Source: Clostridium gallinarum
Lineage (GTDB): Bacteria > Bacillota > Clostridia > Clostridiales > Clostridiaceae
Direction of reading: 5' to 3'
NCBI RefSeq assembly: GCF_014836325.1
Contig: NZ_JACSQZ010000020.1
Location: 1-49,314, forward strand
DNA: 49,314 nt
Both the position numbers and the translations under genes were made by a program. The notes below the pieces were generated by a model. That model worked only from the letters and a program-made list of their open reading frames with translations. It made no database searches and was not told where the DNA came from. Positions 44,282 through 49,314 of this stretch are shown here, piece after piece; the stretch's first letter is position 1, and each line of letters opens with the position of its first letter.

Positions 44282-45421
44282 ATGATTTATTTAGATAATG
44301 CGGCTACATCATTTCCAAAGCCTTCAAAAGTATATGATGAAGTAATGAGGTGTATGAAAAATTACTGTTCAAATCCAGGAAGAGCTTCTCATGATATGGC
44401 AATTGAGTCCTCTCTAAAGGTCATGGAAACAAGAGAATTAATCTCTGATTTATTTAATATAGATAATCCTTTTAATATAATTTTTACATCAAATGCTACT
44501 GAAGCTTTAAATATAGGTATTAAAGGAATTTTAGATAAAGGAGATCATGTAATTAGTACAGTAATAGAACATAATTCAGTTTTAAGACCACTTAAAACTA
44601 TGTCAAAAATAGGTGTGGAGGTGACATTAATAGCTTGTGATAAAGCTGGTTTTATTAATCCTTTGGATATAAAAGATGAAATTAAACATAATACTAAAGC
44701 AATAGTTATTAATCATGCATCAAATGTTTTAGGAAGTGTACAAGATATCAATACAATAGGGAAAATAGCAAAAAAATATGGAGTAATATTTATGGTAGAT
44801 GCATCCCAAAGTGCTGGATGTATAGATATAGATGTAAAAAGAGATAATATAGATTTACTTGCTTTCCCAGGACATAAAGGACTTTTAGGACCTCAAGGAA
44901 CGGGAGGACTTTATATAGGAGAAGGGTTAAATTTAAAAACCATAAAAGAAGGAGGAACAGGAAGTAGTTCTAATTCAATGAATCAGCCTATTGAACTTCC
45001 AGATAAGTTAGAGAGTGGAACTTTAAATACTCCAGGAATAGCAGGGCTTTGTGAAGGTGTAAAATTTATAAAAAAAATAGGGATAGCTAATATTTATAAA
45101 GAAGAAATGTTATTAATTGAGCACCTTCTAAAGGAATTAAAAAAACTATCCTTTGTTAAAATATATGGAACGAAAGCATTAAATAATAATTTATCTGTAT
45201 TGTCTTTTAATATAGACGGGGTAGATGCTTCAAGAGTAGGAGAGGAATTAAATGAAGCTGGAATTGCAATTAGGACAGGCTATCATTGTGCAGCTTTGAT
45301 TCATAAGGTAATTGGAACTGAATACTTAGGAACAATTAGAGTTAGTCCAGGGTGTTTTAATACTAGTAACGACATAGAAGAATTAGTAAAGTATTTAATA
45401 AAAATTTATAAATCTAATTAG
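44282..45421 (+). CDS. cysteine desulfurase-like class V aminotransferase
   Basis: A 379-residue PLP enzyme of the NifS/Csd superfamily, nearest the cysteine desulfurase family type that starts MIYLDNAATSFPKP. His97 stacks on PLP, Asp173 and Gln176 contact it, Lys199 in FPGHKGLLGPQG forms the Schiff base, and Cys336 in RTGYHCAA is the candidate persulfide residue, as in SufS-type enzymes. No IscU/SufU scaffold gene is nearby, so it may donate sulfur elsewhere or act as a selenocysteine lyase-like enzyme. AAGGTGG precedes the ATG. It sits between the DUF4489 array and the amine oxidase, a puzzling context. Confidence 0.88.
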   Translation: MIYLDNAATSFPKPSKVYDEVMRCMKNYCSNPGRASHDMAIESSLKVMETRELISDLFNIDNPFNIIFTSNATEALNIGIKGILDKGDHVISTVIEHNSVLRPLKTMSKIGVEVTLIACDKAGFINPLDIKDEIKHNTKAIVINHASNVLGSVQDINTIGKIAKKYGVIFMVDASQSAGCIDIDVKRDNIDLLAFPGHKGLLGPQGTGGLYIGEGLNLKTIKEGGTGSSSNSMNQPIELPDKLESGTLNTPGIAGLCEGVKFIKKIGIANIYKEEMLLIEHLLKELKKLSFVKIYGTKALNNNLSVLSFNIDGVDASRVGEELNEAGIAIRTGYHCAALIHKVIGTEYLGTIRVSPGCFNTSNDIEELVKYLIKIYKSN

Positions 45422-45476
45422 ATGAAAAATATACATATATTTATTATATGTAATAAACACTTTAGGATGTGAAGTT

Positions 45477-47111
45477 ATGCCAGGAGATAATAAAATAAAT
45501 AAGGATTATAATCCTAGTGATTATGATAGATATAATATTTTAAAAGATGAACTAAAGAAAGAAAATAGAATTGAAGATTTAGAAAATATTATAAGACTTA
45601 TGAGTCCGCCAGAGGAAATTATTAATATTTGCAAAAGTGAATTAGGTAAAAATATTAAAGTGGCTATAGTAGGGGCAGGTCTTTCAGGACTTTCCGCTGC
45701 TTTTGAATTAAAAAAAATAGGGTGTAATGTTACAATTTTTGAACAAAGTGGAAGGATAGGTGGAAGAACATACACTTATTACTTTGATAGAGTTAATAAT
45801 AAATATGGGGATTTTGGAGAAACTAGCATTCCCATATCACATTATACTACATGGCATTATATAAATCTTTTTAATTTAGAAACAGAAGTAATTAATACAG
45901 ATATTAATTATTATTATCTAAGAGATTCGTTGGATAGTATTATAGAAAATAAGAAGCTTAAAAATGTATATGCCAAATATGATTTAACTGAAGAGGATAT
46001 AAAAAAATTAAATAGAAAGGATTATCTAAAGGTTTTAAATAAATATATAAAATATTTAAGTCCAAAAGAGAGAGAAGAATTAATATCGATTAAAGAAGTT
46101 TATTCTAAGAAAATTATAGAATTAGATAAGCTAACTTTAAAAAAGATATATGAAAAAGAAGGATACAGTGAAGATGCTATAAATCTTATAGGATATCTAC
46201 TAGGAAATAAAGAGTATTTTAACTATAGTTTAATAGAAATTTTAGAACAAGAATATACATTGGATTTTAAAAATAATTATGCTATAAAAGGTGGAATGAT
46301 AAAGCTTCCTTTTGCTATATATGAAGCTCTTATTAATAATGAATCACAAGTGTATATTAATATAAATAAAGAAATATTAGGGGAGGTTGATATAAAATTT
46401 GGATTTTCTATAGAAGAAATAGATTGCATAGAAAAAATTAATTTGAAATATAAAGATTTAGAAAATAATATTTTATATAAAGATGAATTTGATTATGTAA
46501 TATATACAGAGCCTATTAGAAATTTAAAGAGAATATTAATTAAAACAAATATAAGTAGTGTTAAATTAAGAGCTATAGATGATATAAATTTAGTAAATTC
46601 ACAAAAGATATACTTATATTTAAAGAATAAGTTTTGGAAAGAAGAAGGTAATGAAGATAAATTTAAATATGGAAGATTAATAACAGATTTACCAGTATAT
46701 TCGATTTATTATTTTTCAGAAAAAACTAATGAATCAGTAGTTTTACTTGCAAGTTATGGATTGTCTGATAAATCTGTAGGTTTTACAAATTTAGATGAAG
46801 AAATAAAAATTCAAGATACAATAAAGTATATAGAAAGAATTCATAATTTACCGAGTGGATATATAGATAGCATATTATTAGATTATAATGTATTATCTTG
46901 GGAAGATATAAGGTATATTTGGGGATATTCAACAATGTTTAAACCAGAAGAGAAAACTTTATATTCTTATGGAATTAGTAAACCTGAATTTAATAATAAA
47001 TTGTTTTTTGCTGGTGAAAATACATCTGGAAAACATGGAACCCAGCAAGGTGAACTTCAAAGTGGAATGATAGTAGCAAGTAAAATTGTAGAAGAAATAT
47101 TAAAGAAATAA
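45477..47111 (+). CDS. flavin amine oxidase family protein
   Basis: A 544-residue FAD enzyme of the amino_oxidase superfamily. An N-terminal extension (~1-58) precedes the dinucleotide motif VAIVGAGLSGLSAAFEL (GxGxxG at 66-71), Glu89 at the ribose-binding position, and the GRIGGRTYT flavin motif (92-100). The C-terminal FAD closing motif is FFAGENTSGKHGTQQGELQSG. No signal peptide, so cytosolic or mother-cell located. It could oxidise lysine side chains or polyamines; oxidised amines might cross-link spore-coat proteins, but that is speculation from context. Start preceded by AGGATGTGA, 55 bases after the desulfurase-like gene: likely one operon. Confidence 0.87.
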   Translation: MPGDNKINKDYNPSDYDRYNILKDELKKENRIEDLENIIRLMSPPEEIINICKSELGKNIKVAIVGAGLSGLSAAFELKKIGCNVTIFEQSGRIGGRTYTYYFDRVNNKYGDFGETSIPISHYTTWHYINLFNLETEVINTDINYYYLRDSLDSIIENKKLKNVYAKYDLTEEDIKKLNRKDYLKVLNKYIKYLSPKEREELISIKEVYSKKIIELDKLTLKKIYEKEGYSEDAINLIGYLLGNKEYFNYSLIEILEQEYTLDFKNNYAIKGGMIKLPFAIYEALINNESQVYININKEILGEVDIKFGFSIEEIDCIEKINLKYKDLENNILYKDEFDYVIYTEPIRNLKRILIKTNISSVKLRAIDDINLVNSQKIYLYLKNKFWKEEGNEDKFKYGRLITDLPVYSIYYFSEKTNESVVLLASYGLSDKSVGFTNLDEEIKIQDTIKYIERIHNLPSGYIDSILLDYNVLSWEDIRYIWGYSTMFKPEEKTLYSYGISKPEFNNKLFFAGENTSGKHGTQQGELQSGMIVASKIVEEILKK

Positions 47112-47117
47112 AAATTA

Positions 47118-47148
47118 AGTGGGATACTGAAAGGTAGCCCACTATTTT
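47118..47148. terminator. terminator between convergent genes
   Basis: AGTGGG-ATAC and GTAG-CCCACT form a stem with one mismatch and a six-base loop followed by ATTTT. It lies between the amine oxidase and the reverse-strand paralog B. Confidence 0.75.
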
Positions 47149-47216
47149 AATAACTTTTATAAAAGTATAAAATTATAATTTTTATTAAAACTACTACTTA
47201 TTAAGTAGAAAATAGT

Positions 47217-47981
47217 TTAAAGTATATCCTCTTCATCTATACAATCAGGATCTGGGAATAATGGTTCTAAATTTTGATCAGGATAGAATTTAGGAATTGG
47301 TGCGCGTTCAAATATTTCGCATGGATCTTCTTCTGGTTCTTCTTCACATGGTACTCTTGGTACTGGACAATAATCATAAGCAGGAATTAATAATTGTACT
47401 ACTAGCTCACATTTAACAATTATATAATAACCTAAAGTTATATCTAGAACTTCATCTCCATGTTCATCTGTAAGTATTTCACCATTTAATGCATCAGCAA
47501 CCATTTCAAGTTTAATAATATTTTTATCACATTGATATTCTTCAAGAGTAGTTGTAGCCTGAGAAATTGAATCTGGACAATAGAATTTTCCTATTACATC
47601 AACTCTATTAATTTCAAAGAATTCACTTTTAGTTCTTCCATCACAGTCAATATAGTCTGCATAAAAAGAAATTAAATAATGTAGAACTATTTTTTTAAAG
47701 TCTGGATTATTTTTTAGTGGAATTTTATCTACATTCAATAATGAAATTTTAAAATCCTTACTAGAAATATATCTTTTAGGATTAATAAGTGGATCACTTC
47801 TTAATTCACAGTCTGTTGTGGTTGTATCTGGTCCCTCTGCATAAACTAAGCATCTTTTTATTAAGCATTGATCGAATACCTTAGGGACTTCAATACATAC
47901 CAATTCAGCTGGATCTGGCAAACGACCTTGTTTATTTACTAGTCCAGGCTTAGGTACAAATTTTTTAAAGTTAATGGACAT
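47217..47981 (-). CDS. Cys-containing putative spore-surface protein B
   Basis: A 254-residue close paralog of the protein at 41371-42129: about eight substitutions in the first 70 residues, the same acidic EEEPEEDPCE(I/R)FERAP segment and the same PKFYPDQNLEPLF tail, with a different final few residues. AGGAGG is 7 bases before the ATG. Upstream on this strand, an AC...CATATCATA arrangement (CATANNNTA with AC 16 bases before) resembles a sigma-K promoter, consistent with late mother-cell expression. Family name unknown. Confidence 0.68.
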   Translation of the reverse strand: MSINFKKFVPKPGLVNKQGRLPDPAELVCIEVPKVFDQCLIKRCLVYAEGPDTTTTDCELRSDPLINPKRYISSKDFKISLLNVDKIPLKNNPDFKKIVLHYLISFYADYIDCDGRTKSEFFEINRVDVIGKFYCPDSISQATTTLEEYQCDKNIIKLEMVADALNGEILTDEHGDEVLDITLGYYIIVKCELVVQLLIPAYDYCPVPRVPCEEEPEEDPCEIFERAPIPKFYPDQNLEPLFPDPDCIDEEDIL

Positions 47982-48198
47982 ATATATCCTCCTTTATAAA
48001 ATAATATAATCTTATTTTAATACTCACAATATATGATATGAAATTAAGTGAAAGTGGTGATATTAAAAGAATGTAAAATAATAACTTTTTATAAAGTAAT
48101 GGCGCATAATAATTTAAATTTATAAATATAATTTTATAAGCAGTTTATATATAAATAAGTTTTATATATTTTGAAGGTTTATAAAGGAGAGGGTGATT

Positions 48199-49314
48199 AT
48201 GAGAAGAGTATATCCATGGCTATATGTTGACTATAAGGAAAGATTATGGAAATTTTTAATTAATGAAGATGGTGAATTAATATATAGAATAATGTATAGA
48301 GAAGGAAAATGGACAAAAGATAATTTAATTGATAGTAGGATAACTAGCTTTGGATTATTTGTAGATGAAAATGAAGGAATCCATATAGTATATTCAAATA
48401 TAAAAGGCGAATTAAGATACTGTACTTTAAAGGAAAAACAATGGCTTGGAAAAGTTTTGTATAACATAGAAAATGATAATTATGATATAGAAAGCATAAA
48501 AATAGAAATAGTTGGAGCAATAATGCATATATTTTTTGTGTTATATAGTAAAGATGGTAGTGATCATGGAATATTAATGCATTGTATATGGAATGGAAAT
48601 AAAGTTACTATTAATAAATTACAAGATATAATTTTAAAGTCCGAGTTAAAAGAATATTATCTAATTAACATAAATAATAAGACCGAAATTTACTTATTTT
48701 ACTTATCAGATGAAGGCGATGAAATATCATTAAATTATTCTATATATAAAAGAAATAAGTGGGGTGCTTCAAAAAGGCTTTATGGAATTCAAGGAGAAGA
48801 AATATATTTTGAAGTACAGATAGATGATAATAATATTAATATTCTTAATAAGTCAAAAGAAAATTTTGTTTATTCTTTAGATCATGTAGTAATAAGCCAA
48901 TTAAATGGGATTGAAAGTTACAATTTATATAGTGGAGAAAATGAATTAAAGGACCCATTAATATTTAAAGAAGAAGGTAGACTTTGTGCATGCTGGATAG
49001 AAGATAATAGTATATATTATTCAACTTTTAATATTATGAAATGGGATAGACCTAAAAAATTTATAAATGAAAATATAAATATTATAGAAGGATATAATGC
49101 TTATATAAGTGATATTAGAATGTTAACTATAAATGAGGTTAAGCTTTATGGAACATTGGGAGTTGATTTATATTTATATCATCCAAAGGATTTTATAATT
49201 AATAATAAAGAAAATAAAAATAATTCATATAGCGAAGAAGTTAAGGAATATAAAGATGACAAAGAGTTAAGAAATAATGAAATATATAAGTTAAAACAAG
49301 AAATTAAAGTCTTA
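48199..49314 (+). CDS. propeller-like unknown protein, cut by window end
   Basis: A frame open from ATG 48199 to the window end (372 codons, no stop), with GGAGAGGGTGA upstream. I do not recognise the family. The first ~300 residues show repeating short beta patterns with Trp/Tyr at similar spacing (WKFLINEDGELIYR, EGKWTKDN, GIHIVYSNIKGELRYCT, WIEDNSIYYSTF), suggesting a beta-propeller. The last visible ~50 residues are Lys/Glu/Asn-rich and probably begin a coiled coil. No signal peptide. Neighbouring spore-surface-like genes suggest a structural role. The opposite strand holds only a short shadow frame. Confidence 0.7.
   Translation, partial: MRRVYPWLYVDYKERLWKFLINEDGELIYRIMYREGKWTKDNLIDSRITSFGLFVDENEGIHIVYSNIKGELRYCTLKEKQWLGKVLYNIENDNYDIESIKIEIVGAIMHIFFVLYSKDGSDHGILMHCIWNGNKVTINKLQDIILKSELKEYYLININNKTEIYLFYLSDEGDEISLNYSIYKRNKWGASKRLYGIQGEEIYFEVQIDDNNINILNKSKENFVYSLDHVVISQLNGIESYNLYSGENELKDPLIFKEEGRLCACWIEDNSIYYSTFNIMKWDRPKKFINENINIIEGYNAYISDIRMLTINEVKLYGTLGVDLYLYHPKDFIINNKENKNNSYSEEVKEYKDDKELRNNEIYKLKQEIKVL

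Noticed and set aside
48231..48467. Reverse-strand frame at the right end
   Set aside because: It lies inside a longer forward frame with a good ribosome binding site that runs off the window edge.

Overview
The window is very AT-rich, uses AGA almost exclusively for arginine, has strong AGGAGG ribosome binding sites, a tyrosine T-box, and cysteine-rich proteins that look spore-associated. Together these point to a chromosomal segment of a spore-forming Clostridium (sensu stricto). I see no rRNA, tRNA, CRISPR array, phage or insertion-sequence transposase.

Layout. 0.1-5.8 kb: a small unknown gene, a Cthe_2159-like carbohydrate-binding lipoprotein, a PadR repressor with its own operators plus a DUF2812 membrane protein, and a reverse-strand VTC polyphosphate polymerase/DUF4956 pair. 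6-20.6 kb: mostly housekeeping genes, namely an NlpC/P60 peptidase, T-box-controlled tyrS, a diguanylate cyclase, GNAT, EcsC, a TetM-like GTPase, a lipoprotein, a glyoxalase-fold protein, ldh, an L,D-transpeptidase, two tandem small membrane paralogs, nfo and a methyltransferase. 20.7-26.6 kb: a giant multi-AAA ATPase, two structured palindromic repeats, a GerMN lipoprotein and a membrane esterase. 26.6-31.9 kb: a sigma-54 promoter with upstream dyads driving ygeY-ygeW-arcC-ygeX, the lower part of the diaminopropionate/purine-type catabolic route. 32-36.4 kb: an ABC exporter-like fusion and a two-component system. 36.5-41.2 kb: a possible tiny peptide gene, an SDR closely resembling bile-acid 7-alpha-hydroxysteroid dehydrogenase, threonine aldolase, a PHP phosphatase, and a three-gene group with a hemerythrin and a hybrid-cluster-associated disulfide protein. 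41.3-49.3 kb: a putative spore-surface island with two paralogous Cys-containing proteins in opposite orientation, four tandem DUF4489-type genes, a cysteine desulfurase-like enzyme, a flavin amine oxidase and a propeller-like protein cut by the window end.

How the parts work together. The sigma-54 operon looks like a nitrogen or amino-acid catabolic module that yields pyruvate, ammonia and ATP via carbamoyl phosphate. The hemerythrin group looks like an oxygen or nitric-oxide response unit. The last 8 kb looks like a co-inherited group of structural proteins plus two enzymes that could modify them. The least explained signals are the structured palindromic repeats at 4.25, 24.14 and 24.33 kb (with an associated sequence block seen at 24.25, 34.58 and 36.46 kb), the DUF4489 island, and the four-module AAA protein.
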